This document shows, one piece after another, positions 1-6,399 of a stretch of DNA of 18,552 bases. The notes below the pieces were generated by a model, which searched no databases, was not told the origin of the DNA, and saw nothing but the letters and a program-made list of their open reading frames with translations. The stretch is from the NCBI GenBank assembly GCA_040255925.1, contig JBDZVX010000051.1, positions 1 through 18,552 on the forward strand, in the 5' to 3' direction. Position 1 is the first letter of the stretch, and each line of letters starts with the position of its first letter. Position numbers and translations under genes: made by a program. This stretch comes from Nitrolancea sp040255925 (GTDB lineage: Bacteria; Chloroflexota; Chloroflexia; Thermomicrobiales; Thermomicrobiaceae).

Positions 1-88
1 CTCAGACGCCGGCACTGGTAAGGATAAGAAGCAACGGCGAACCGGCCGCGACCGCACGGAGAATATCGACTGGCGAGGGCAAACATGA
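1..88 (+). CDS. Partial CDS: C-terminal tail of an unidentified upstream protein
   Basis: The frame beginning at base 2 is open from the window edge to a TGA at 86-88. It encodes a basic, charged tail (about 28 residues, containing GKDKKQRR and ending DWRGQT). The stop overlaps the ATG of the next gene in an ATGA arrangement, the usual geometry of translational coupling, and this is the main reason to think it is real. A second frame is also open over this short span, so the call is tentative. No family can be assigned from so short a tail. Confidence 0.4.
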   Translation, partial: SDAGTGKDKKQRRTGRDRTENIDWRGQT

Positions 89-453
89 CTGAATCAACCG
101 AAGCAAACACCGACGCCGCGGAACGACGGGCAGCACTCAACGCCGAGATGGAGCGCACGGCGTTCCTGAAGAAGGCGGTCTCCCGCAAGCCGGCCGACGA
201 GGCGCTGGAGGAAGCGATCGCCTTTTTCAAAGAGCGGGGATATCGGGCTGGACGGACCGGACGCCCGCGCCAGATGTACATCATGGGCGGCCGCGATGGC
301 ATGCTGCCGCGGGTGACCGCTGAGATCATGGCCCAGCCGAACGTCGGCAAAGCGAAGGCGACGATGCTGACCATCAGCGGGTTCGGCGAGGAGCTTGGTA
401 AGCACCTCCAGGACTACGTCGACCACCTCCGGTCCCAGCGCCGCGAGCCGTGA
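85..453 (+). CDS. Small hypothetical protein, 122 aa
   Basis: ATG start with GAGGG five bases upstream; the start overlaps the stop of the preceding partial frame (ATGA), suggesting an operon. The protein has a charged, Ala/Glu-rich N-terminal third (residues 1-50, probably helical). A compact central part follows with YRAGRTGRPRQMYIMGGRDG (about 55-74), then a helical C-terminus ending in a basic tail. It has no signal peptide, membrane segment or cysteines, so it is probably cytosolic. I do not recognise the family. The basic GRTGRPRQ patch could touch nucleic acid, but that is only a guess. The next gene on this strand is two kilobases away, so it is probably last in its operon. Confidence 0.75.
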   Translation: MTESTEANTDAAERRAALNAEMERTAFLKKAVSRKPADEALEEAIAFFKERGYRAGRTGRPRQMYIMGGRDGMLPRVTAEIMAQPNVGKAKATMLTISGFGEELGKHLQDYVDHLRSQRREP

Positions 454-807
454 GCGCAAGTCCTCTTCATCCGCTATCACGGTTCGGCGGGTCCGCGCGG
501 CACTAAAGACACCGCGCTAAAAAGCCGAAGCTGGCCGAGGCCGGCTGAACGTGGACCGGGGAACCAGCCTCCTCGACATTCTGAGCAACAGTACCCGTCA
601 TTCTGAACGATAGGGCCCGTTATTCTGAGTGCCAGCGAAGAATCTCTGGAACAAAAGATCCTTCACCTCGTGAAGGATGACGGAATTGAGGGGCAGGATG
701 GTTGGATGTTGCCGCTGACCGGAGACGGGCGCGCATGCAAACCCCAGCCGGGTTCAGCCGGCTTCGTTTACTGAGCGCGGTGATTTATCGCCGCGCGGAG
801 TCTATCC
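454..807. other. Intergenic region between convergent genes, carrying a repeat element
   Basis: No convincing gene is present. It separates the 122-aa gene (rightward) from the GH57 gene (leftward). A short GC-rich hairpin-capable stretch (529-546, AGCTGGCC / GGCCGGCT with one G-T pair) may end the first gene. The middle holds the tandem ATTCTGA units and a perfect hairpin, annotated separately. The remaining 681-807 shows nothing recognisable. Confidence 0.6.
577..680. repeat. ATTCTGA tandem units plus palindrome: dispersed intergenic repeat
   Basis: Three copies of YATTCTGA begin at 577, 599 and 620/621, a 22-base period; the first two units also share CCCGT at their ends. The third runs into AGCGAAGAATCT. 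At 658-678 there is a perfect hairpin: ATCCTTCAC, three-base loop CTC, GTGAAGGAT, followed by GACGG. ATTCTGAG...GCGAAGAATCT...GGATGAC is, from memory, a dispersed intergenic repeat common in Chloroflexota and some other phyla. Its position between convergent genes also suits a bidirectional transcription barrier. Whether other copies exist in this genome cannot be seen here. Confidence 0.7.
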
Positions 808-2187
808 TCAGCGCCGAGCGTACAGTTCGGCGGCGGTCTTGCCGGTCTTCCAGCCGACGACACCGGAGAGTTGGCTCGCGAACTCCGCCCCCAGGCTGGT
901 GCCGAACGCCTCATCGAGCAGGCGCGCGGCGTAGAACCCGGAACGGACGCCGTAGGCCGCCTCGATCCGCGTCAGGTCATCCCAGTAGAACGCACAGCTC
1001 GCGTACATCGCCAGGCGTGACTGCTGCGCGCGCATAACGGTCAGCACCGCGTCAGCCTCCGGGTCACTGGCGGGAAGTCCCTGTTCAATCAGCCAGTCCC
1101 CGGCGGTAGCAGCGCCGATCACGACATCGACGTACCGGTCCCGCAATTCCCAGGGATCGGCCACAATGCCGTCCAGCTTCTCCCCGGTGAAGGTATCGAT
1201 CCGAGCGGCATGCGCGTCGAACGCGGCGCGCAGGTCCGCCTTCCAGCTTCCATCGCCCGGCGTACAGGAACAATCACCGCGCCAGCGGAGGAGTTGGTCC
1301 GGGCAGCCCCAGGAGGACCATTCCCGGATACCGCCTGGGCGTGACGCCGGGTGGAGCGTCAGGTAGTGTTCCAGCGAAACCGGTATGATCCCGGCCTGTG
1401 GCGCGCGGACATTGAGCAGGTCCGCCAGGAAGTAGTCTTTAAAAGGATGGTGGTGGCCGTAGACCTCGCCGTCGCTGGCGATTAGGACAATCGGGCTTCC
1501 GGCCGCGTCCGGTGAGCGCCCGGTAAATCGCGGGCGGACGAATCGGTCGACAAAGTGTCCGGCGGAGTCCGTGGCTGAAGGATTGAACGAGACGGTGCCG
1601 GAGAGCGGCCCCTCGTAGAACACGGCTGTGAAGCGGGCGCCGGATGGCAGCGCGATGCTGTACGGGTCGCGCGTATCGACCGGCTGGGCGGCCTGCTCCG
1701 GACTGAGGATGGTGAAGTGCAACCCCTCGGCCGCGCAGGCTTCCAACGTGGGATAATCAACGGCCGTTTCCGGTAGCCAGATGCCCCGCGGACGGCGGTC
1801 AAAGGTGTGCTCGAACCAACGGTTCCCCCAGCGAATCTCGGTCAATCGATCGCGCGGGCTGGCCAGCGGCAGGATCGTATGGTGGAAGCTCTGGGCGATC
1901 GCATTGCCGTGGCCGGTGCGTTCGACTGCCCGCCGGTCGCCTTCGACGATCCGGTCGAGCACCGACGGATGATGCTTGCGCATCCAGAGGCCGAGCGTCG
2001 GGCCGATATCGAAGGTGATCTGGTCGAAATTCCCATGCTCGGCATTCGGGCGATAGCATTCGGACAGGATCTTCTCGTTATAGTCGTGAAACGGCCCGGC
2101 ACCCGGCTCGCGGGGCACGATCCCGGTAGCGGGGTCCTCACGTGGTGGCTGATAGAAGTGACCATGCACCGAAAAATAGTGTTTCAT
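808..2187 (-). CDS. Glycoside hydrolase family 57 / DUF3536-type protein
   Basis: About 459 aa from the chosen start. GH57 enzymes act on alpha-glucans. Visible GH57 signatures, numbered from the chosen Met, are HGHFYQPP (8-15, region 1), GIWLPE (135-140) with Glu140 at the usual nucleophile position, and IASDGEVYGHHHP (237-249) with Asp239 at the acid/base position. WSSWGCPDQLLRWRGDCSC (290-308) and MYASCAFYWDD (394-404) are typical of the DUF3536 branch. It has no signal peptide, so it is probably cytosolic and linked to glycogen or a related glucan. The frame stays open upstream to an ATG at 2280 (AAAGG nearby), with another ATG at 2214. I chose 2187 because the family usually begins a few residues before HGHFYQPP. 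From memory many DUF3536 proteins are longer (around 800 aa), so this is a short form. Substrate not determinable. Confidence 0.9.
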   Translation of the reverse strand: MKHYFSVHGHFYQPPREDPATGIVPREPGAGPFHDYNEKILSECYRPNAEHGNFDQITFDIGPTLGLWMRKHHPSVLDRIVEGDRRAVERTGHGNAIAQSFHHTILPLASPRDRLTEIRWGNRWFEHTFDRRPRGIWLPETAVDYPTLEACAAEGLHFTILSPEQAAQPVDTRDPYSIALPSGARFTAVFYEGPLSGTVSFNPSATDSAGHFVDRFVRPRFTGRSPDAAGSPIVLIASDGEVYGHHHPFKDYFLADLLNVRAPQAGIIPVSLEHYLTLHPASRPGGIREWSSWGCPDQLLRWRGDCSCTPGDGSWKADLRAAFDAHAARIDTFTGEKLDGIVADPWELRDRYVDVVIGAATAGDWLIEQGLPASDPEADAVLTVMRAQQSRLAMYASCAFYWDDLTRIEAAYGVRSGFYAARLLDEAFGTSLGAEFASQLSGVVGWKTGKTAAELYARR

Positions 2188-2575
2188 TGGCTCATTACTA
2201 CGTTTCTCGATCATCGCACGCCGTTCGGGGGGTATCTCCCCGGTTGGAGCCTGGAGTCTACACGAGCGCGCCACCACCATGCACCTTTCGATGGACCGGC
2301 TACCACCGGCATTTGGTTACCGTGCGCGGTGGCACCACCGTTCGCCCGCCGCTGGTCGGCGAAGCCCGGCGGGGGAGGAGACCGGAAATCCGGCCCCGGG
2401 CAATCACGAGGCTGTGCGTGCCGGTCACTAAGTGGCAGCGCTGGCGCGCCACTCATCATATTAAACGCAGAGATGATGCCGGGCATGCCCGTTCCAGGCA
2501 CCCGGCTGTTTACAGGCACCGGGCTGGGTGATGTAATTGGCGAAAGTAGTGAAACATTAGATCGGAGCCCGCGAC
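2188..2575. other. Divergent intergenic region, GH57 / small-gene promoters
   Basis: No recognisable gene, apart from a possible N-terminal extension of the GH57 frame up to 2280. It must hold the starts of two divergent transcripts. A 12-base perfect palindrome (CGGGCATGCCCG, 2480-2491) is followed at once by two 14-base direct repeats, CAGGCACCSGGCTG at 2495-2508 and 2513-2526. These lie 50-100 bases upstream of the 103-aa gene. No good -35/-10 pair is evident. Confidence 0.5.
2480..2526. promoter_or_regulatory. Palindrome plus 18-base-period direct repeat, possible operator
   Basis: CGGGCATGCCCG (2480-2491) is a perfect dyad. Four bases on, CAGGCACCCGGCTG (2495-2508) is repeated as CAGGCACCGGGCTG (2513-2526) with one mismatch. 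The pair lies upstream of the 103-aa gene. Regulator binding is inferred only from the symmetry and position. Confidence 0.3.
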
Positions 2576-2887
2576 GTGGATAAGAGTTTCGATATCTCCC
2601 AGATGGTGCTGACCAAGAAGGACCAGGTGATCGATTTCAATCTCGAATCGGCGTACCTCACCGTGTTTCGCGCCGAAGGCGTCACCTGGCACGTCGAGAT
2701 CTTCACCAGCGACGCGACGCTTGAGCCGGGCGACTACCGGCTGGAGATGACCTCGGTTGGCGGCCGCGACTTCCGAGGCCGGGCGCGGCTAAAAAAGCTC
2801 GTACCGGTCGGCGACCGGGGAGGCGCCGGATTCTTCGAAGGACTCGGGCGACTTATCGGATTCGATATCGCGGAGCTCGACGAGTAA
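2576..2887 (+). CDS. Small hypothetical protein, 103 aa
   Basis: GTG start with GGAG eight bases upstream, the decisive support for this start. The sequence is soluble, acidic at the C-terminus (ending FDIAELDE), and alternates hydrophobic and polar residues (DFNLESAYLTVFRAEGVTWH, about 20-39; DYRLEMTSVGG, about 53-63), suggesting a small beta-rich fold. It has no cysteines, signal peptide or membrane segment. I do not recognise the family. It converges on the 92-aa gene with only 24 bases between the stops. Function unknown. Confidence 0.7.
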   Translation: MDKSFDISQMVLTKKDQVIDFNLESAYLTVFRAEGVTWHVEIFTSDATLEPGDYRLEMTSVGGRDFRGRARLKKLVPVGDRGGAGFFEGLGRLIGFDIAELDE

Positions 2888-2911
2888 GCCACCGGCACCG
2901 CGAAGACCGGG

Positions 2912-3190
2912 CTAGAAGGTCCCTCGCAGGATACGCCGGAACTCGCGCTGGCGGCGCTCCTTCTCCTCGGCATCCCGTCGCCGCATCATGTCGGCCTTCA
3001 TCTCCGGCCACTCGCGCTCAAAGGAGGCGTCGGTCCCGCCATTGGCGATCCAGGCGTTGCGGGCGGCAATCTTCTCCCGCTCCCATTCAGCGTCGATCCG
3101 CGCCTGGCGCTCGGCCGCATACCGCTCGTAGCGCTCGCGCCGCGCCTCGTCATCCGGTAATCGCTCACCATCCCGGCGGTCCGCCGTCAT
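2912..3190 (-). CDS. Small highly charged coiled-coil-like protein, 92 aa
   Basis: ATG at 3190 with GGGAG eight bases upstream on the minus strand. The protein is about half charged residues, with long runs such as DDEARRERYERYAAERQAR and RRRDAEEKERRQREFRR. It is predicted to be almost entirely helical, probably a coiled coil, around a short central break with Trp and Gly (AWIANGGTDASFEREW). It has no signal peptide or cysteines. Low-complexity charged genes can be spurious, but the ribosome site is good and antisense composition does not explain the frame. It follows the LLM oxidoreductase on the same strand by about 120 bases and could be cotranscribed. Function unknown. Confidence 0.6.
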   Translation of the reverse strand: MTADRRDGERLPDDEARRERYERYAAERQARIDAEWEREKIAARNAWIANGGTDASFEREWPEMKADMMRRRDAEEKERRQREFRRILRGTF

Positions 3191-3312
3191 GCCCCGCGCT
3201 CCCTTTTCCGCATGATGACCAACAGTGTGCTGTAAAGAATACCATCAGATCGGCGTCATCGGGATGTTAATCGCCATCGTTCGGCATTGGGTGCCGTCGA
3301 GCATCCAGGCAT

Positions 3313-4287
3313 TCATCCCACCAGTATCGACACCCGCGGTATGACCCCCTGGGCAAGCAGCTCGAGCGCGCCCAGGTCTTGTTGATCAAAGGTCTGGAGC
3401 ATGAACCGCTCAATTCCGGCGGCTTCCCATGCCCTGATCCCAGTGGCGATCTCCTCAGGGTTGCCGACCAGCCAGCCCCGCGCCCGCAGCCGGTCCGGAA
3501 CGTCCGAGGCCGGGATCTCTCGCAGGGCGGGGATGATCTGCTGGAGCCGTTCCGCCCGCCGGATACGCTCCTCCGGGTTTAAGCCGATGAGATACGGGAC
3601 CATGAGGGAGCAGCGAATCGACTCCGGATCGCGATTCGCCTCGCTGGCCAGGTGCGCCACGGTCCGCCACTTGGAATCGAACTGCTCGCGGCTGATGCCA
3701 TGTATGTTCCATTCATCGGCATTGCGCGCGATGATCTCGAGCAGCCGGTCCGTTCCCGAACCGCCGATGATGATCGGCAGTCCACCTGGCTTGACCGGAG
3801 TCGGGTGCATCATGGCATCGTGAAGCTGGAAGTACCGGCCTTCGAAGCTCACGCGTTCGCCGGTCCAGAGAAGGCGGATGACCTTGATCGCCTCTTCCAA
3901 CATCCCGAGCCGCTGAGGCATCGGCGGAAACCGGAATCCGAACGCGTCATGCTCCCGCCGGTTCCAGCCGGCACCGAGCCCGAGCGCGAAGCGGCCACCG
4001 GAGAGCTGATCGATTGCCGCGGCGGACCGGGCTAGGAGAACCGGGTTGCGGAAGGTGATCGGGCAGACCAGCGGACCGAATTGCAGCCGCCGGCTCCGGG
4101 TAGCGACCAAAGTGAGGGACGGCCAGAGCGCCAGGGCATCACGACCGGAATCGCCCATTAAGGAGGAGAGGTGATCCGAGCGCCAGATCGACTCGAAACC
4201 CAGCGTATCGGCCGCCGCGATCAAGTCGTTCCAGCGGGACCAGGTCAAGTCCTCCTGCGCCTCGATCATGATGCCAAGCTGGGCCAT
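3313..4287 (-). CDS. LLM-class (luciferase-like) flavin/F420-dependent oxidoreductase
   Basis: A 324-aa bacterial-luciferase-like TIM barrel, the normal length for the F420-dependent branch. From the chosen start, the signatures are GFESIWRSDHL (30-40), the cofactor-region motif GLGAGWNRREHDAFG (103-117), LLWTGERVSFEGRYF (about 140-154), and the phosphate-binding loop LPIIIGGSGTDRLLEI (170-185). These match uncharacterised LLM family F420-dependent oxidoreductases of Actinobacteria and Chloroflexota. Members move hydride between F420 or FMN and varied organic substrates in the cytosol, so the substrate cannot be named. Two ATG codons are adjacent (4290 and 4287) and an in-frame TTG lies at 4299. 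GGAGG sits five bases before the 4287 ATG, so I take that one. It is divergent from the 4603 lipoprotein gene. Confidence 0.93.
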   Translation of the reverse strand: MAQLGIMIEAQEDLTWSRWNDLIAAADTLGFESIWRSDHLSSLMGDSGRDALALWPSLTLVATRSRRLQFGPLVCPITFRNPVLLARSAAAIDQLSGGRFALGLGAGWNRREHDAFGFRFPPMPQRLGMLEEAIKVIRLLWTGERVSFEGRYFQLHDAMMHPTPVKPGGLPIIIGGSGTDRLLEIIARNADEWNIHGISREQFDSKWRTVAHLASEANRDPESIRCSLMVPYLIGLNPEERIRRAERLQQIIPALREIPASDVPDRLRARGWLVGNPEEIATGIRAWEAAGIERFMLQTFDQQDLGALELLAQGVIPRVSILVG

Positions 4288-4602
4288 CATCGCCTCCAAT
4301 CTCCATTACGATCCTGACCGGGTAGGGGATAGACTTGCCCACCACCCCACGCGATTTCCGATGCCCGGTGCCGGTTGGCGGCACCGGTAAGCTGGCTAGC
4401 CCGCTGCAATCGGCATGCCGCCTCGCCATCGGTCGAGCCAGACGCAGCCTCCACACCGGAGAAAACGCGGCCTGTCGCGGGTACGTACGTTAAACCGGAC
4501 GGGCCTGAGCCTGGAAAAACCGGCGTGCCGCTTATAAGTGCGCGGTTGGTAGAATTGCGGGCCACCGGCCGTACCCGGCGGATGATGGTGGTGGTGATCT
4601 GA
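4288..4602. other. Divergent intergenic region
   Basis: It separates the LLM oxidoreductase (leftward) from the lipoprotein gene (rightward) and should carry both promoters. GTACGTAC at 4481-4488 is a short palindrome. TTATAAGT near 4531 is the most A+T-rich -10-like stretch, with no matching -35. A frame covering 4375-4602 shows no protein-like features and I do not call it. Confidence 0.4.
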
Positions 4603-5136
4603 GTGAAAGCGGTGACCATGCGTTCGAGACTGCGCGGAAGGCTACTGTTCTGTCTCCTGGCGGTGCCGGTGATCCTGGTGCTCGCTGGATGCGGAGGTGG
4701 GCGCATGACCGAGAGTTCGCCCACTCCATCCGCCAGCACACCGCAGGCCAGCATGACAGGGTCGCCGGCTCCCAGCGCATCACCGCTCGGTCCACCTCCT
4801 TCACCAACCGGTGTTGACGCATCCAGCTTGACGATTATCGATGAATGGCGAGAGACCCAGGTGCCGCAATACCCCAACGCGCAGCGGAATGATTTTCAGA
4901 CGGAGCCCATGAGCCAGGTGAAAAACGCTGGGCGCATGCTCTTCAGGACAACCGACTCGCCCGAGCAGGTCATCGCGTTCTACCGCTCCGCGCTGCCGCT
5001 GCTCGGCTGGCAGGAGACCTCAGCCAATGAGAAGAACGTGGGTGCCAAGCATGGCGACGCGGCGTTGACGGTGAGCGTGAGCGCCGGGGAAGCAGGAACG
5101 AAAATTTTCCTTCAACTCCTCGACGCGGCCTTCTAG
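4603..5136 (+). CDS. Secreted lipoprotein, 177 aa, unknown function
   Basis: A lipoprotein signal peptide is clear: a basic n-region (RSRLRGR), a hydrophobic core (FCLLAVPVILVLAG), and lipobox LAGC with Cys30 as the lipidated residue. A Ser/Pro/Thr-rich linker follows (about 34-72), typical of a spacer off the membrane. The folded part (about 75-177) contains QVPQYPNAQR and FRTTDSPEQVIAFYRSALPL before LGWQ. This YP.A...TTDSP..V..FY...L...GW pattern recurs in small bacterial envelope lipoproteins without known function. The start is GTG at 4603 with a GGTGA-like site five bases upstream. ATG at 4618 would still give a good signal peptide and is the alternative. It is followed by the PAP2 gene on the same strand. 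Confidence 0.85.
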   Translation: MKAVTMRSRLRGRLLFCLLAVPVILVLAGCGGGRMTESSPTPSASTPQASMTGSPAPSASPLGPPPSPTGVDASSLTIIDEWRETQVPQYPNAQRNDFQTEPMSQVKNAGRMLFRTTDSPEQVIAFYRSALPLLGWQETSANEKNVGAKHGDAALTVSVSAGEAGTKIFLQLLDAAF

Positions 5137-5278
5137 CCGGACCTCCGATCACACGGAGAGCGCCAGAAGCGAGATGGACATTGCAACGTCGTAGGCTAGG
5201 GTAGGCAGGGCGACCAGTAGAATAAACGCACGCGGAATGCATTGATGGGGCAGGAACAGAACAAACGGAGTACGACAT

Positions 5279-5845
5279 ATGGATGCCAGCCTTTACACCG
5301 CGATCAACGGCCTCACCGGGCATAATACCGCCCTCGACTACACGTTCGCGGTGATCAGCGAGGCCGGCCCCTACTTCCTTATCGCCTTCCTGGCAGTACT
5401 CTGGTTCTGGCCGGGCGTCCGGGCCCTGCGCGACCGGCTGCAGTGGGGCGTGATCGTCGCGGTAGGCGGCGCGGCGCTCGCGCTCGGGGCGAACCGGATC
5501 ATCATCCAACTCTGGGACCGGCCGCGGCCGTTCGTTTCCCACCCCGCGCAACTGTTGCTCCCCCCCTCGCAGGACCCCTCGTTCCCGAGCGACCACGCCG
5601 CGTTCGCCTTTGGGGTTGCCTTCGCGATCTTCCTCGCCTCCCGCCGGGCCGGCATCGTAGCGCTGCTCGTCGCGGCGGCCATCGCCTTTTCGCGGGTCTA
5701 TACCGGCGAGCATTATGTCACGGATGTCTTCGCGGGCGCGCTCATCGGCATCCTGTCGGCAATGATCGTCAACCGTTTACGGCCCATCCTCTCCCCTCTG
5801 CTCGACCCGCCGCTTCGCCTAGCCCGGAGACTCCACCTCGCCTAA
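5279..5845 (+). CDS. PAP2-family membrane phosphatase (undecaprenyl-diphosphatase-like)
   Basis: A 188-aa integral membrane protein with about five hydrophobic segments. All three acid-phosphatase motifs of the PAP2 superfamily are visible. RPRPF (81-85) is motif 1 and carries Asn72 upstream rather than the classical Lys, as I recall for BcrC-like members. SFPSDHA (101-107) holds the motif 2 His106. SRVYTGEHYVTD (138-149) is motif 3, with Arg139, His145 nucleophile and Asp149. Members remove phosphate from lipid pyrophosphates or phosphates at the membrane. The small size favours undecaprenyl-diphosphate recycling for cell-wall synthesis, but phosphatidate or other lipids are possible. ATG start with GGAG eight bases upstream. 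A promoter for the next gene begins 37 bases after the stop. Confidence 0.92.
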   Translation: MDASLYTAINGLTGHNTALDYTFAVISEAGPYFLIAFLAVLWFWPGVRALRDRLQWGVIVAVGGAALALGANRIIIQLWDRPRPFVSHPAQLLLPPSQDPSFPSDHAAFAFGVAFAIFLASRRAGIVALLVAAAIAFSRVYTGEHYVTDVFAGALIGILSAMIVNRLRPILSPLLDPPLRLARRLHLA

Positions 5846-5882
5846 CAAGGGTTCACACCGTCCACCGTTCGTTCGGCCTCCC

Positions 5883-5911
5883 TTGACAGGGTACCAGTGA
5901 TGCTCTAGGAT
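5883..5911 (+). promoter_or_regulatory. Near-consensus sigma-70 promoter
   Basis: TTGACA (5883-5888), a 17-base spacer, then TAGGAT (5906-5911). The -35 is perfect and the -10 matches at four of six positions including TA....T. Expected transcription start is about 5918, inside the dyad described next. It points at the zinc-ribbon gene at 6033, giving a leader of about 115 bases. Confidence 0.8.
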
Positions 5912-5915
5912 AGAA

Positions 5916-5935
5916 AACAGAACATCCGTTCTGTT
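5916..5935 (+). promoter_or_regulatory. Perfect dyad with GAAC-N4-GTTC core, LexA (SOS) box-like operator
   Basis: AACAGAAC, four-base spacer ATCC, GTTCTGTT: a perfect 8-base inverted repeat. The core GAAC-N4-GTTC is the established LexA-binding core of Gram-positive bacteria. It covers the predicted transcription start immediately after the -10, ideal for repression. LexA as the binder is inferred; another repressor with the same half-site is possible. Confidence 0.65.
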
Positions 5936-6032
5936 CCTGACCAGCGGCGAACCAGGGGACCGGCAGCGGGGGGAAGCCGGAGCGAGAAGATTCGTCAAGC
6001 GAGGACGGGTCGGGGAAGGGGGAGATACCCAG

Positions 6033-6245
6033 GTGGGGGATCGCGAGCACGAGAGCGTAAGCATCCGCTGGGTCTGCGATTGCTCGCGGCCGCCAATCCT
6101 GCTGGCCATCTATGACGATTCCGGTCGGATCGAAATCAAGGTGCGCGACCGCTACTACATCGCATGCGGCCGACTGCAAGCCACCTGCCCACGCTGTGGG
6201 ACGCGCCACCTGTTGGATATCCACCAGCACGCACCGCCGACCTAG
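6033..6245 (+). CDS. Small zinc-ribbon protein, 70 aa
   Basis: GTG start with a GGGGGAG site about eight bases upstream. Cysteines at 15, 17, 45, 52 and 55 include a CDC pair near the N-terminus and CPRCG (52-56), the form of a one-domain zinc ribbon. Between them is a beta-type stretch, RIEIKVRDRYY. The layout recalls the small Com-like zinc proteins of phages, but similarity is limited to the cysteine pattern and the IEIK...CPRCGTRHLLD run. It has no signal peptide. It is the first gene after the promoter with the LexA-like operator, so DNA-damage induction is a reasonable guess. The sigma-factor gene follows 154 bases later, possibly in the same transcript. Confidence 0.7.
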   Translation: MGDREHESVSIRWVCDCSRPPILLAIYDDSGRIEIKVRDRYYIACGRLQATCPRCGTRHLLDIHQHAPPT

Positions 6246-6332
6246 CCCACGGGTTGGCACTGTCCCCAGATACCTGCTTCGAGCTCTAAAGGGCCATCAC
6301 AGGATACGAGCGCTGAAGCGCCTGCGTTAGCA

Positions 6333-6382
6333 ACCGCCGCGATGTCGTCATGTCCAGCGGCGGTACCGGCCGGGAAGCCGGC
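6333..6382 (+). promoter_or_regulatory. Two consecutive GC hairpins just before the sigma-factor ribosome site
   Basis: ACCGCCGC (6333-6340) pairs perfectly with GCGGCGGT (6357-6364). Directly after, GCCGG (6369-6373) and CCGGC (6378-6382) form a small GAAG-loop hairpin, and the GGAGGG ribosome site begins at 6383. No T-run follows. They may attenuate read-through from the zinc-ribbon gene or control access to the sigma gene's ribosome site. Confidence 0.35.
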
Positions 6383-6399
6383 GGAGGGATTGGTCGACG

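Noticed and set aside
577..642. CRISPR array from the 22-base periodic units
   Set aside because: The period is too short, conservation is confined to about eight bases per unit, and no cas genes are present.
1807..2583. A 258-codon plus-strand open frame antisense to the GH57 gene
   Set aside because: It runs opposite a gene with clear GH57 motifs, has no domain-like sequence, and its length reflects high GC content.
4375..4602. A 75-codon frame ending immediately before the lipoprotein start
   Set aside because: No good start or ribosome site; Pro/Arg-rich composition typical of non-coding GC-rich DNA.
4287..4877. A 196-codon minus-strand frame over the intergenic region and lipoprotein 5' end
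   Set aside because: It overlaps the lipoprotein signal peptide and linker on the other strand, and its sequence has no protein-like organisation.
4970..5713. A 247-codon minus-strand frame antisense to the PAP2 gene
   Set aside because: The plus strand carries all three PAP2 motifs; the antisense product is low-complexity and rich in Arg/Gly/Glu, as expected from GC bias.
5936..6032. Riboswitch in the purine-rich leader of the zinc-ribbon gene
   Set aside because: Only a 5-pair stem is seen and no conserved riboswitch core could be matched.
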